Shown one piece after another: positions 35,255 through 43,464 of a DNA stretch of 64,000 nt (position 1 is its first letter; the number at the start of each line of letters is the position of its first letter). Both the position numbers and the translations under genes were made by a program. The DNA lies in assembly GCA_038327685.1 (NCBI GenBank), contig JBBQLH010000004.1, positions 1 through 64,000 on the forward strand, given 5' to 3'. This stretch comes from DASQFQ01 sp038327685 (GTDB taxonomy: Bacteria > Actinomycetota > Thermoleophilia > Solirubrobacterales > Solirubrobacteraceae). Below the pieces are notes generated by a model that saw only the letters and a program-made list of their open reading frames with translations, was not told where the DNA came from and did no database searches.

Positions 35255-36548
35255 CTACGAAGGACCCGACCGCACCGGGGGCTTCAGCCGCGTCCGCCTC
35301 CTCGCGCCCCTGCGGCTGAGGGACTTCCGGCTCCTGTGGAGCGGGATGTGCGTGTCGCTCCTCGGCGACGGGGTCTTCATCGTCGCCCTGGCGTGGCAGG
35401 TCTACGCGCTCTCCAACGTCCCGGCCGCGCTGGCGATGGTCGGCGTCGCCATGACCATCCCGACGATCGCGTTCCTGCTGCTGGGCGGGGTCCTTAGCGA
35501 CCGCTTCGACCGCCGCCGCCTGATGCTCGCCGCGGACGTGGGACGGGGGCTCGCGATCGGCGCGATCGCCGTGCTGTCGCTGACCGGGGCCCTGGAGCTG
35601 TGGCACATGCTCGTGCTGGTGGCCGTCTTCGGCGCCGCGACCGCGTTCTTCGGGCCGGCGTTCGACGCGATCGTCCCCGACGTGCTCCCCGCCTCGCTGC
35701 TGCCCCAGGCCAACTCGCTGGACCAGTTCGTGCGGCCGCTCGCCCTGCGGCTGGCGGGCCCGGCGGTCGGCGGCTTCCTCATCGAGGGCGTCGGCGTCGG
35801 CTGGGCGTTCGCGCTGAACGCGGCGACGTTCGCGGTCTCGGCCGCGGCGCTGCTGGCGATGGCACCGCCCGTCCGCCGCACCGTCGGCGCGCACGGCTCG
35901 GTGGGCGGGGACATCCGGGTCGGCTTCGCCTACGTCCGCAAGCACGTGTGGCTGTGGGGGACGTTCGCGAGCGCGGCCGTCGCCTACCTCCTGTTCATGG
36001 GCCCGGCGGAGGTGCTGCTGCCGTTCCTCGTCAAGAACGACCTCCACGGCAGCGCCGCCGACCTCGGCCTGGTCTTCGCCGCCGGCGGCATCGGCTCGGT
36101 CGGCTGCGCCGCGGTCATGGGGCAGCGCGGCCTTCCCCATCGCGACATCACCTTCATGTTCGGCGCGTGGACGCTCGCGACGCTGGCGATCGCCGGCTAC
36201 GGGCTCGCGACGGCCGTCTGGCAGCTGATGCTCGCCAGCATCGCCTTCAACGGGCTGGAGACGGCCGGCACCATCGTCTGGGCCACCGCCAAGCAGCGTC
36301 ACGTCCCCCCCGCGCTGCTCGGCCGGGTCTCGAGCCTCGACTGGCTGATCTCGATCGGGCTGCTGCCGCTCTCGTTCGCGCTCACCGGGCCGGTGAGCTC
36401 GCTGCTCGGCGTCCAGGGAACGCTGATCGCCGGCGGCGTGATCGGCGGCGTCGTGACGTTCGCCGCGCTGCTCCTGCCCGGGATGCGGGCGGTCGAGGGA
36501 ACGCACGACGAGCACCCGCCGACCGCAGGCGCTGCGGCCCCGGCCTGA
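35244..36548 (+). CDS. MFS transporter (enterobactin-exporter/MFS_3-like)
   Basis: This 434-residue transporter begins with a cytoplasmic MHHNYEGPDRTGGFSRVRLL segment, then RDFRLLWSGMCVSLLGDGVF, GGVLSDRFDRRRLMLAADVG between helices 2 and 3, AFFGPAFDAIVPDVLPASLL, LDQFVRPLALRLAGPAVGGF and VWATAKQRHVPPALLGRVSS. This is the MFS_3 pattern of siderophore and macrolide exporters. The ATG at 35244 lies within the last codons of the GGDEF/EAL gene, so the two are coupled. The substrate is unknown. Confidence 0.85.
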   Translation: MHHNYEGPDRTGGFSRVRLLAPLRLRDFRLLWSGMCVSLLGDGVFIVALAWQVYALSNVPAALAMVGVAMTIPTIAFLLLGGVLSDRFDRRRLMLAADVGRGLAIGAIAVLSLTGALELWHMLVLVAVFGAATAFFGPAFDAIVPDVLPASLLPQANSLDQFVRPLALRLAGPAVGGFLIEGVGVGWAFALNAATFAVSAAALLAMAPPVRRTVGAHGSVGGDIRVGFAYVRKHVWLWGTFASAAVAYLLFMGPAEVLLPFLVKNDLHGSAADLGLVFAAGGIGSVGCAAVMGQRGLPHRDITFMFGAWTLATLAIAGYGLATAVWQLMLASIAFNGLETAGTIVWATAKQRHVPPALLGRVSSLDWLISIGLLPLSFALTGPVSSLLGVQGTLIAGGVIGGVVTFAALLLPGMRAVEGTHDEHPPTAGAAAPA

Positions 36549-36563
36549 GGTTATCCTCGCGCC

Positions 36564-37295
36564 GTGGACGTCCTGGCGCTCTACGACATCCACGGAAACA
36601 TCGACGCGCTCGACGCCGTGCTCGCCGATCCGCGCGCCGCGCACGCCGACGTCGTCCTCGTGGGCGGCGACGCGGTCCCTGGTCCGTTCGCACGCACGAC
36701 GCTCGCCCGCCTGGACTCACTGAGCGTCCCGGTGCGCTGGCTGCGCGGCAACGGCGAGCGCGAGGTGGGCGAGGCGATCGGCGCGCCCGCTCCGGCGCCC
36801 GGAGATCTGGCCGCCGTCACGGCCGCGATCAGCGCGGCCGAGCTCGGTGACGAGCGGGCGCAGGCACTCGGCGAGCTCCCGCTGACGGTGGAACTCGACG
36901 GGGTGCTCTTCTGCCACGCGAGTCCGCGCCGCGACGACGAGATGGTCACCCGGCTCTCGACCCCTGAGCGCTGGGCGGAGGTGCTGGGCGGCGTCACCGC
37001 CGGGCTGGTGGTGGCCGGCCACACGCATCAGCAGGACGATCGCGTCGTGGGCGGCGTGCGCTTCGTCAACGCCGGCAGCGTCGGCCTGCCCTACGAGGGC
37101 GACGGCGCCGCGCGCTGGCTGTGGATCGCCGACGGCGAGCCAGAGCTGCGCCACACGGAGTACGACGCCGCGCGCGCGGGCGCGCGCATCCTCGAGACCG
37201 GCTGGCCCGACGAGCGCTCCGCCGGCGCCGCGCTCGTCGATCCGGTCGAGCCGCTGGTGGTGACGCGCATCTTCGAAGACCTCGCGCGCGGCTGA
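36564..37295 (+). CDS. calcineurin-like metallophosphoesterase (YfcE-like)
   Basis: This 243-residue phosphoesterase has metal ligands in LALYDIHGNIDALDAVL, VVLVGGDAVPGP, WLRGNGERE (GNxE variant of GNHD), FCHASPRRDDEM and GLVVAGHTHQQDD, then FVNAGSVGLPYEGDGAA. The D-x-H, G-D, G-N, H and G-H-T-H series is complete, so a two-metal site is expected. It starts at GTG 36564, 15 nt after the MFS stop. The substrate is unknown. Confidence 0.88.
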   Translation: MDVLALYDIHGNIDALDAVLADPRAAHADVVLVGGDAVPGPFARTTLARLDSLSVPVRWLRGNGEREVGEAIGAPAPAPGDLAAVTAAISAAELGDERAQALGELPLTVELDGVLFCHASPRRDDEMVTRLSTPERWAEVLGGVTAGLVVAGHTHQQDDRVVGGVRFVNAGSVGLPYEGDGAARWLWIADGEPELRHTEYDAARAGARILETGWPDERSAGAALVDPVEPLVVTRIFEDLARG

Positions 37296-37621
37296 CGCGG
37301 CCCGTTGCGGCCGGCGGTAGCCTCGGCCGGACGATGGCGGGCCACGCCCGGCGGCTCATGCAGGCGACGGAGGTGCCGGTGATCGCGGACGCCGAAGACG
37401 GCTGCCCGCGTCGTAGGTGCGGTTGCGGATCTGCTTGCCGTAGGCCTGCCGCGGCTTGTCGAGGTCGGCCATCTTGCCCGCGGCGGCCGAGAACAGGAGG
37501 TGTTCTCGCGCCGCGAGGGTCGCGTTCGCCGCCGGCGCCGCCCGCGCTCGCTCTCCGCTGCGGGCGCCACACGGTCCGTGCTCGGCTCGACCGTGTGGCC
37601 CATCTGCCTATCCGGCCGGGC
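37296..37621. other. gap with a possible decayed minus-strand frame
   Basis: No intact gene is seen. On the minus strand around 37530-37410 one frame reads LAAREHLLFSAAAGKMADLD, then KPRQAYGKQIRNRTYDAG, which looks protein-like but has no start and soon turns into Arg/Pro string. It could be the remnant of a small gene beside the DUF2277 gene. Nothing else recognised. Confidence 0.25.
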
Positions 37622-37897
37622 CTACATGCGAATAGGGGTGCGCGTGGCCGCGCGGGCCCGGCGCTTGGCGGCCTCGATCTCGCGGTCCTTCGGCGGCGCG
37701 TTCGTGGTCAGCGCGTCGAGCAGCTGCGACGTGGCGACGGCGACGGCCTCGACGGCACGCTCGAACGCCTCCGTGTTGGCCTGCGACGGCTTGCTGGACC
37801 CGCTGATCTTGCGGACGTACTGGAGCGCGGCGTCACGGACCTCTTCCTCGGTCGCGGGCGGCTCGAAGTTGTGGAGGGGGCGAATGTTGCGGCACAT
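37622..37897 (-). CDS. DUF2277-family small protein
   Basis: This 91-residue protein starts MCRNIRPLHNFEPPATEEEV, then LQYVRKISGSSKPSQAN and TTNAPPKDREIEAAKRRARA. The MCRNI-LHNFEPPAT opening is the defining signature of DUF2277. The function is unknown; the Cys at position 2 and the helical, basic C-terminus are conserved features. The ATG at 37897 lies 30 bp from the divergent GDPD start, so both promoters must share that short gap. Confidence 0.85.
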   Translation of the reverse strand: MCRNIRPLHNFEPPATEEEVRDAALQYVRKISGSSKPSQANTEAFERAVEAVAVATSQLLDALTTNAPPKDREIEAAKRRARAATRTPIRM

Positions 37898-37927
37898 GCG
37901 GTGAGGGTAGCCCGCCATCCTCCCCGG

Positions 37928-38875
37928 ATGCCACCGATCGTGATCGCGCACCGCGGCGCCTCCGGCCACCGCCCCGAGCACACGCTCGCCGCGTACGAGC
38001 TGGGCGCGCGCCAGGGGGCGGACTACATCGAGCCCGACCTCGTGTCGAGCCGCGACGGCCACCTCGTCGCGCGGCACGAGAACGAGATCTCGGGCACGAC
38101 CGACGTCGCGAGCCGGCCGGAGTTCGCCGAGCGCGCGGCGACGAAGACCATCGACGGCGCGAGCGCGACCGGCTGGTTCGTCGAGGACTTCACGCTCGCC
38201 GAGCTCAAGACGCTGCGGGCGAAGGAGCGGATCCCGGCCTTGCGCCCGCACAACGCCGAGCACGACGGCCGCCACGAGATCCCGACGTTCCAGGAGATCA
38301 TCGACCTGGCCGCGCGCCTCTCGGAGGAGCTCGGGCGCCCGGTCGGGATCTACCCCGAGACCAAGCACCCGACCTACCACCGCTCGATCGGCATCCCGAT
38401 CGAGCCCGGGCTGCTCGACGCGCTCCGCCGCAACGGCCTCGATCACGCGGGCGCGGACGTGTTCGTCCAGTCCTTCGAGGTCGAGAACCTCAAGGCGCTG
38501 CGCGGAGAGTTGTCCGTGCCGCTCGTGCAGCTGATCGGCGCGAACGCCCCGGCCGCGCTCACCACGCCCGAGGGGCTCCGCGGCATCGCGGAGTACGCCG
38601 ACGCGGTCGGCCCGGCGAAGTTCCACATCGTCCCGCGCGACGCCGCCGGCGCCTCGCTGCCGCCCACGCGCTTCGTCGACGACGCGCACGACGCGCAACT
38701 GCTCGTGCACCCGTACACGTTCCGGCGCGAGAACACCTTCCTGGCGGCGGAGCTGCGCCGGGGCGATGACCCGGCGGCGCCCGGGCACCTCATGGCCGAG
38801 CTGCGGCAGTTCTTCGCGCTCGGGGTCGACGGCGTCTTCTGCGACTTTCCGGATGTCGCCATAGCCGCGCGTTAG
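37928..38875 (+). CDS. glycerophosphodiester phosphodiesterase (GlpQ type)
   Basis: This 315-residue TIM-barrel phosphodiesterase has IAHRGASGHRPEHTLAAYEL (catalytic HRG, then the E of PEHT), DYIEPDLVSSRDGHLVARHE (E-D metal ligands and second His), GIYPETKHPTYH, VFVQSFEVENLKAL and GVDGVFCDFPD. The long insert with PTFQEIIDLAARL is typical of GlpQ-like enzymes. It hydrolyses glycerophosphodiesters to glycerol-3-phosphate and an alcohol. No signal peptide is visible, so it is probably cytoplasmic, although GlpQ relatives are often exported. Confidence 0.9.
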   Translation: MPPIVIAHRGASGHRPEHTLAAYELGARQGADYIEPDLVSSRDGHLVARHENEISGTTDVASRPEFAERAATKTIDGASATGWFVEDFTLAELKTLRAKERIPALRPHNAEHDGRHEIPTFQEIIDLAARLSEELGRPVGIYPETKHPTYHRSIGIPIEPGLLDALRRNGLDHAGADVFVQSFEVENLKALRGELSVPLVQLIGANAPAALTTPEGLRGIAEYADAVGPAKFHIVPRDAAGASLPPTRFVDDAHDAQLLVHPYTFRRENTFLAAELRRGDDPAAPGHLMAELRQFFALGVDGVFCDFPDVAIAAR

Positions 38876-38898
38876 GAGGTGTTGGGATTGGGGAGAAA

Positions 38899-38928
38899 TG
38901 TGACTCAAAGACACAACTCCGAGTCACA
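38899..38928. promoter_or_regulatory. 8-bp inverted repeat before the PAP2-phosphatidyltransferase gene
   Basis: TGTGACTC (38899-38906) and GAGTCACA (38921-38928) form a perfect inverted repeat with a 14-nt centre, 12 nt before the ATG. The stretch 38885-38932 is AT-richer than its surroundings. The repeat could be an operator, an RNA hairpin over the ribosome-binding region, or the terminator of the GDPD gene. Confidence 0.45.
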
Positions 38929-38939
38929 ATCACCCCCGC

Positions 38940-40541
38940 ATGGCGATCGCTGTCCACGATCCTTCTGATACGTCCGTCTGGCAGGACGGCCGAGCCGACC
39001 CGCTTTCCTGGCGCTGGCACGGCCCGGCGCTCGGCATCGCGATCGCGATGGCCTTCGCGACGGCGATCGTTTCGCTCTCCGACGGCCTGGAGGTACGCGA
39101 CACCGACAAGATGCTCAGCGGCCGCATCCTGCTCGTGCTCGGCACGTTCGGCTTCTTCATCGTCGTCGACCTGATCCCGCGGGCGATCAAGCACCCCGGG
39201 CCGATCCACCGCGCCCTGCCCGCCGTCGCCCGCGCGCGCTGGAACCGCCGCCGCGTCGGCGCCGTCGCGCTCGGCTTCCTCTCCTTCTACGTCACCTACC
39301 TCTCCTACCGCAACCTCAAGGGCTTCCTGCCCTTCCTGACCGACCAGGACTTCGACCCGAAGCTCCTGTCGCTCGATCACAGCATCTTCCTCGGCCACGA
39401 TCCCGGGCCGCTGCTGCACTCACTGCTGGGCACGGGCATCGCGGCGCACCTGCTCTCGTCGGTCTACCTGTTCTTCCTCGCCTTCGTGCCGATCTCGCTC
39501 GGGACCGCGCTGATCGCCTCGTCGAACCCGATCCCGGGCCTCTGGTACGTCACCGCGCTCGGCATCAACTGGACGCTCGGCGTGGCCTCCTACCTGATGC
39601 TCCCCTCGCTCGGCCCGGTCTTCGCCGCGCCCGACCGCTACTCGAGCCTCCCCGAGACCGGTACCGCGGCGCTACAGCAGGCGCTGATCTACGAACGTCA
39701 CGAAGCGCTCGCCGGGCAGGCGGCTCAGAGCATCGCCGCGTTCGCGTCGCTGCACGTCTCCGTGGTCTTCACGGCGGCGCTGATCGCCCATCTGCTGCGC
39801 CTTCCGCGCCTGCTCCGCGTGGCGCTGTGGACCTTCCTCGGGCTGACGATGATCGCCACGCTGTACTTCGGCTGGCACTACGCGGTCGACGACATCGCCG
39901 GCCTCGGGATCGGCCTGATCGCGGTCACGCTCGGCGGCGTCGCCACCGGCCACCTGCGCCTCGAGGTCCCCGTTCGCTGGCGCCCCGCCGTGCCGAACCT
40001 GCTCACGCTCGGCCGCATCGCGATCATCCCCGCCGTCGTGTGGATCCTGCTCGACAACCGCGGCGTGTCCATGACCGCCGCGGCGCTGTTCGCGCTCGCC
40101 TCGCTCACCGATCTCTACGACGGCCAGCTGGCGCGCCACTGGCGCGTCGAGAGCACGTTCGGCGCGCTCGCCGACCCGTTTGCCGACAAGCTGCTGGTGC
40201 TCGGGTCGCTGGTCGCGCTCGCCTCCGTCGACCGCGTGCCGGCGTGGGTCGTCGTACTGATCGCCTCGCGCGAGATCTGGGCCACGCTGCTGCGCGTCTA
40301 CGCCCGCCGCACCGGCGTCGTGCTCGCCGCCGGGCCACTGGGCAAGGCCAAGATGGTCCTCCAGGTCTGCGTGGTGCTGGCGCTGATGACGTTCGATCTC
40401 AGCGGCGTCGCGCTGTACATGCCGCTCTACGCGATGGTCGCGATCACGGTCGCCTCCGGGGTCGAGATCGCGCTGCGGGCGCGCCGGCGGATCGCGCCGG
40501 TCGCGGCGCGCGCACCCCACGCCGTCGCGCGCGCAAGCTAG
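38940..40541 (+). CDS. PAP2-superfamily domain fused to CDP-alcohol phosphatidyltransferase
   Basis: This is a 533-residue two-domain membrane protein. Residues 25-345 form a PAP2/AUR1-like module with about seven helices, conserved SLHVSVVFTAALIAHLLRLP (SxHxS-type) and GWHYAVDDIAGLGIGL (HxxxD). Residues 350-515 are a PgsA-like transferase beginning PNLLTLGRIAIIPAVVW, with the complete CDP-OH-P motif in DLYDGQLARHWRVESTFGAL, then ADPFADK (DG-AR-8x-G-3x-D-3x-D). The first half would hydrolyse or transfer lipid phosphates, the second would exchange CDP for an alcohol. The fusion suggests coupled phospholipid head-group synthesis or inositol-lipid assembly. It is a single gene. Confidence 0.85.
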   Translation: MAIAVHDPSDTSVWQDGRADPLSWRWHGPALGIAIAMAFATAIVSLSDGLEVRDTDKMLSGRILLVLGTFGFFIVVDLIPRAIKHPGPIHRALPAVARARWNRRRVGAVALGFLSFYVTYLSYRNLKGFLPFLTDQDFDPKLLSLDHSIFLGHDPGPLLHSLLGTGIAAHLLSSVYLFFLAFVPISLGTALIASSNPIPGLWYVTALGINWTLGVASYLMLPSLGPVFAAPDRYSSLPETGTAALQQALIYERHEALAGQAAQSIAAFASLHVSVVFTAALIAHLLRLPRLLRVALWTFLGLTMIATLYFGWHYAVDDIAGLGIGLIAVTLGGVATGHLRLEVPVRWRPAVPNLLTLGRIAIIPAVVWILLDNRGVSMTAAALFALASLTDLYDGQLARHWRVESTFGALADPFADKLLVLGSLVALASVDRVPAWVVVLIASREIWATLLRVYARRTGVVLAAGPLGKAKMVLQVCVVLALMTFDLSGVALYMPLYAMVAITVASGVEIALRARRRIAPVAARAPHAVARAS

Positions 40542-40754
40542 CGAGGCGCATACCGCCGTGGAGCAGCCGCTCCGGCGCGCTTGGACATCGCGGCGTACGC
40601 GGGGCCCGCGACTCCGCTCGAGAGAGCCGAATTTCCCGCTGACGCGTATGCTTGCGGCCGGTACGCGCCAACTGCACAGCCCTCCCGTGACGCCGGACGC
40701 CGCATCTCCCCATTTCCCGCTCGGAACGGCGCGCAGCGGCGTGGATGCCGCCGG

Positions 40755-41192
40755 ATGACGATCATGCCCGCAGACGGCTACGCGGAGACTCCCAGCCCCG
40801 GGCCTCTCCTCCTCGTATGGCCCGCTGTCGCGTCCTCGGTCGCAGAGGCGCGCAGCGCGGTCAGCACGTTCGCCGAGTCCGCCGGAGCCACCGCCGACGC
40901 GCTCGCCGCGGTCTCGCTTGCGGTCTCCGAGGCCGTGACCAACGCGGTGCTGCACGCCTATCTCGACCACGACCGGCCCGGCCCGGTCGAGGTGCGCGCC
41001 CGCCGCGAGGATGCGACCGTCGTCGTGGAGGTGGCCGACGAGGGTCGCGGGATGCTCCCGCGCACCGACAGCCCCGGCCTCGGGCTCGGCCTGCCGCTGA
41101 TCGCGCAGATGACGCAGAGCCTCGAGGTCCACGATCGCGACGGCGGCGGGACCGAGATCCGCATGGCCTTCGCGCTCGCCGCCACGGCCTGA
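40755..41192 (+). CDS. anti-sigma regulatory factor, HATPase_c_2 (RsbW-like)
   Basis: This 145-residue serine kinase-type ATPase has AAVSLAVSEAVTNAVLHAYL (N-box), VVVEVADEGRGMLPR (G1) and GLGLGLPLIAQMTQSLEVHD (G2). Such proteins bind a sigma factor or anti-anti-sigma partner. The ATG at 40755 is the first start consistent with the family N-terminus; one at 40764 is also possible. No sigma factor or STAS gene adjoins, so it is an orphan. The 213-bp gap before it contains nothing recognisable. Confidence 0.8.
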   Translation: MTIMPADGYAETPSPGPLLLVWPAVASSVAEARSAVSTFAESAGATADALAAVSLAVSEAVTNAVLHAYLDHDRPGPVEVRARREDATVVVEVADEGRGMLPRTDSPGLGLGLPLIAQMTQSLEVHDRDGGGTEIRMAFALAATA

Positions 41193-41264
41193 GCGGGACG
41201 GCCGGCGGGCCGGCCCGCTCGGTCGTTGCCGGGCTGCCCTTTCGGGCATAACGGAACGGAACGG

Positions 41265-41293
41265 TTGCGTTTCGTAACACGGTTCGCTACCTT
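41265..41293 (+). promoter_or_regulatory. promoter/operator of the DHA2 exporter-TetR operon
   Basis: TTGCGT (41265-41270) and TACCTT (41288-41293) are spaced 17 bp apart; the ATG follows 6 nt later, implying a leaderless mRNA. Multiple AACG/CGTT half-sites surround it (GGAACGGAACGG at 41253 onward, GTTTCG at 41269, and AACGAAACAGTCTCGTT inside codons 4-10). These are good candidates for binding of the TetR repressor encoded downstream. Confidence 0.5.
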
Positions 41294-41299
41294 GCGGCC

Positions 41300-42868
41300 A
41301 TGAATCGAAACGAAACAGTCTCGTTTTCCCCTATCTCCACGTCCCCGCCCGATCCCCGGCGCTGGTGGACCCTCGTCGTCCTCTCCGCGTCGCTGCTCGT
41401 GATCGGGCTCGACAACACCATCCTCAACGTCGCGCTGCCCACGCTCGAGCGCGACCTCGGCGCATCCTCATCCCAGCTGCAGTGGATCGTCGACGCCTAC
41501 ATGCTCGTCTTCGCCGGCCTGCTGCTGACCGCCGGCGCGCTCGGCGACCGCTTCGGCCGCAAGCGCGGGCTCACGATCGGCCTTGCCGTCTTCGGACTCG
41601 GCTCGGGCCTGTCCGCGCTCGCCACCTCGGCCGAGATGCTGATCGCCACCCGCGCCCTGATGGGCATCGGCGGCGCGTTCATCATGCCCTCGACGCTCTC
41701 GATCATCACCGCCGTCTTCCCCGCCCATGAGCGGGCGAAGGCGATCGGCGTGTGGGCCGGGGTCTCCGGCCTCGGCATCGCCATCGGCCCGGTCGCGGGC
41801 GGCTGGCTGATCGAGCACGCGAGCTGGAACGCGGTCTTCCTGGTCAACCTCCCGTTCGTCGTCGCCGCGCTCACCGCGGGCCACTGGCTCGTGCCCGAGT
41901 CGAAGGATCCGGCCGCGCCGCGGCTCGACCTCCCCGGCTTCGCGCTGTCGATCGCCGGCCTGACCACGCTGGTGTGGGCGATCATCGAGGCGCCGGCGCG
42001 CGGCTGGACGAGCCCGACGATCCTCGCCGCCTTCGCGGTCGCCGCCGCCGTCCTCTCGGCCTTCATGGCCTGGGAGCTGCGCACCCGCGAGCCGATGCTC
42101 GACATCCGCCTCTTCCGCAACCCGCGCTTCTCGGGCGCGAGCGGCGCGATCACGCTCGTGTTCTTCTCCATGTTCGGGTCGATCTTCTTCCTGACCCAGT
42201 ACCTGCAGGGCGTGCTCGACTTCTCGGCGCTGGAGGCCGGCATCCGCGTGACCCCCGTCGCGGTCGGGCTGATCCTCGGCGGCCCGATCTCGGCCAGGCT
42301 CGCCGAGCGCGTCGGCACCAAGCTCGTGGTCGCCGGCGGGCTCGTGCTCGTCGCGGCCGGCCTCACGATCGTCACCCAGTTCCAGGTCGACTCGAGCTAC
42401 GGCATCGTCGCCGCGCACCTGCTCGTCCTCGGCTTCGGCATGGGGATGGCGATGGCGCCCGCGACGGAGTCCGTGATGGGCTCGCTGCCGCTGGAGAAGG
42501 CGAGCGTCGGCTCGGCCGTCAACGACACGACCCGCACGACCGGCGGCGCGCTCGGCGTCGCGATCCTCGGATCGCTTCTCGCCAGCCAGTACCGTGGCGA
42601 CATGGACGAGGCCGTCAGCGGGCTGCCGCACGGCGCGGCCGCGAGTGCGAGCGACACGCTCAGCGGCGGCCTCGCCGTCGCGCACCGCCTCGGCGACAGC
42701 GGCCTCGCCGACGCCGCCCAGTCGGCGTTCGTGAGCGGCATGCACGTCGCCGCGCTCGCCGCCGCCGCGGTGGCGCTCGCCGGCGCCGTGGTCGCCTACC
42801 TGGTGATCCCGGCGCGCGAGCGCGAGCCCTCGACCGGCCTGGCGAACCCGGTGCCGGTGCCCGCGTGA
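41300..42868 (+). CDS. DHA2-family multidrug MFS exporter (14 TMS)
   Basis: This 522-residue transporter of the EmrB/QacA type has LLVIGLDNTILNVALPTLER (motif D1 in helix 1), GALGDRFGRKRGLTIGLAVF (motif A), IGPVAGGWLIEHASWNAVFL (motif C) and LPLEKASVGSAVNDTTRTTG. About 14 hydrophobic helices fit the family. The start ATG sits 6 nt after a -10 box. The gene ends in a GTGA overlap with a TetR regulator, the standard arrangement for substrate-induced drug efflux. The substrate is unknown. Confidence 0.9.
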   Translation: MNRNETVSFSPISTSPPDPRRWWTLVVLSASLLVIGLDNTILNVALPTLERDLGASSSQLQWIVDAYMLVFAGLLLTAGALGDRFGRKRGLTIGLAVFGLGSGLSALATSAEMLIATRALMGIGGAFIMPSTLSIITAVFPAHERAKAIGVWAGVSGLGIAIGPVAGGWLIEHASWNAVFLVNLPFVVAALTAGHWLVPESKDPAAPRLDLPGFALSIAGLTTLVWAIIEAPARGWTSPTILAAFAVAAAVLSAFMAWELRTREPMLDIRLFRNPRFSGASGAITLVFFSMFGSIFFLTQYLQGVLDFSALEAGIRVTPVAVGLILGGPISARLAERVGTKLVVAGGLVLVAAGLTIVTQFQVDSSYGIVAAHLLVLGFGMGMAMAPATESVMGSLPLEKASVGSAVNDTTRTTGGALGVAILGSLLASQYRGDMDEAVSGLPHGAAASASDTLSGGLAVAHRLGDSGLADAAQSAFVSGMHVAALAAAAVALAGAVVAYLVIPAREREPSTGLANPVPVPA

Positions 42869-43464
42869 GCGAGACCGCAGAGTCGCCCCGGCGTACGCCG
42901 GGGCGGCCCCGCTCCGAGGCCTCGCACCAGGCGATCGTCCAGGCGACGATCGAGCTGTTGGTCGAGGCCGGCTACGGCTCGCTGACCATGGAGGCCGTGC
43001 GGACGCGAGCCGGCGTCGGCAAGGCGACGATCTACCGCCGCTGGGCCTCCAAGGAAGAGCTCGTGCGCGATGCGATCGTCTTCCTGCACCACGAGTTCGA
43101 CACGCCGGACACCGGCAGCCTGCGCGGCGACTACGACGCGCTCGCCACGACGGTGCGGGCGAGCGCGTCACGCGGCGGCGCCACCACGCTGATGCCGCGC
43201 CTGCTCGGCGAGGCCGCCAACGATCCGGAGCTGTTCGCGATCTTCCGCGCCAACCTCGTCGAGCCCCGCCGTGCGGCGCTGGGCGCGGTGCTCGAGCGGG
43301 CGGTCGCGCGAGGCGAGATCCGCGGGGACGTCGACCTCGAGCTGATGATCGACCTGTTCGCGGGCCCTGCGGTCTACCGGCTGTTGATCACCGGCGGCGA
43401 CATGTCCCAGATGTTCAGCGTCGACGCGCAGCTCGACGCGCTGCTCAACGGCCTCGCGCCTTAG
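42865..43464 (+). CDS. TetR/AcrR-family repressor of the adjacent exporter
   Basis: This 199-residue regulator has GRPRSEASHQAIVQATIELL, then TMEAVRTRAGVGKATIYRRW, ASKEELVRDAI as the N-terminal HTH, and a ligand-binding C-terminus of the TetR_C type (MPRLLGEAANDPELFAIFRA). It is translationally coupled to the DHA2 exporter. The AACG/CGTT repeats around the exporter promoter are its likely operator. It ends convergently, overlapping the deacetylase 3' end by 20 nt. Confidence 0.88.
   Translation: MSETAESPRRTPGRPRSEASHQAIVQATIELLVEAGYGSLTMEAVRTRAGVGKATIYRRWASKEELVRDAIVFLHHEFDTPDTGSLRGDYDALATTVRASASRGGATTLMPRLLGEAANDPELFAIFRANLVEPRRAALGAVLERAVARGEIRGDVDLELMIDLFAGPAVYRLLITGGDMSQMFSVDAQLDALLNGLAP

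Noticed and set aside
41752..43464. 570-residue protein with a TetR C-terminus
   Set aside because: Its first 371 residues are an out-of-frame reading of the DHA2 exporter; the regulator starts at GTG 42865.
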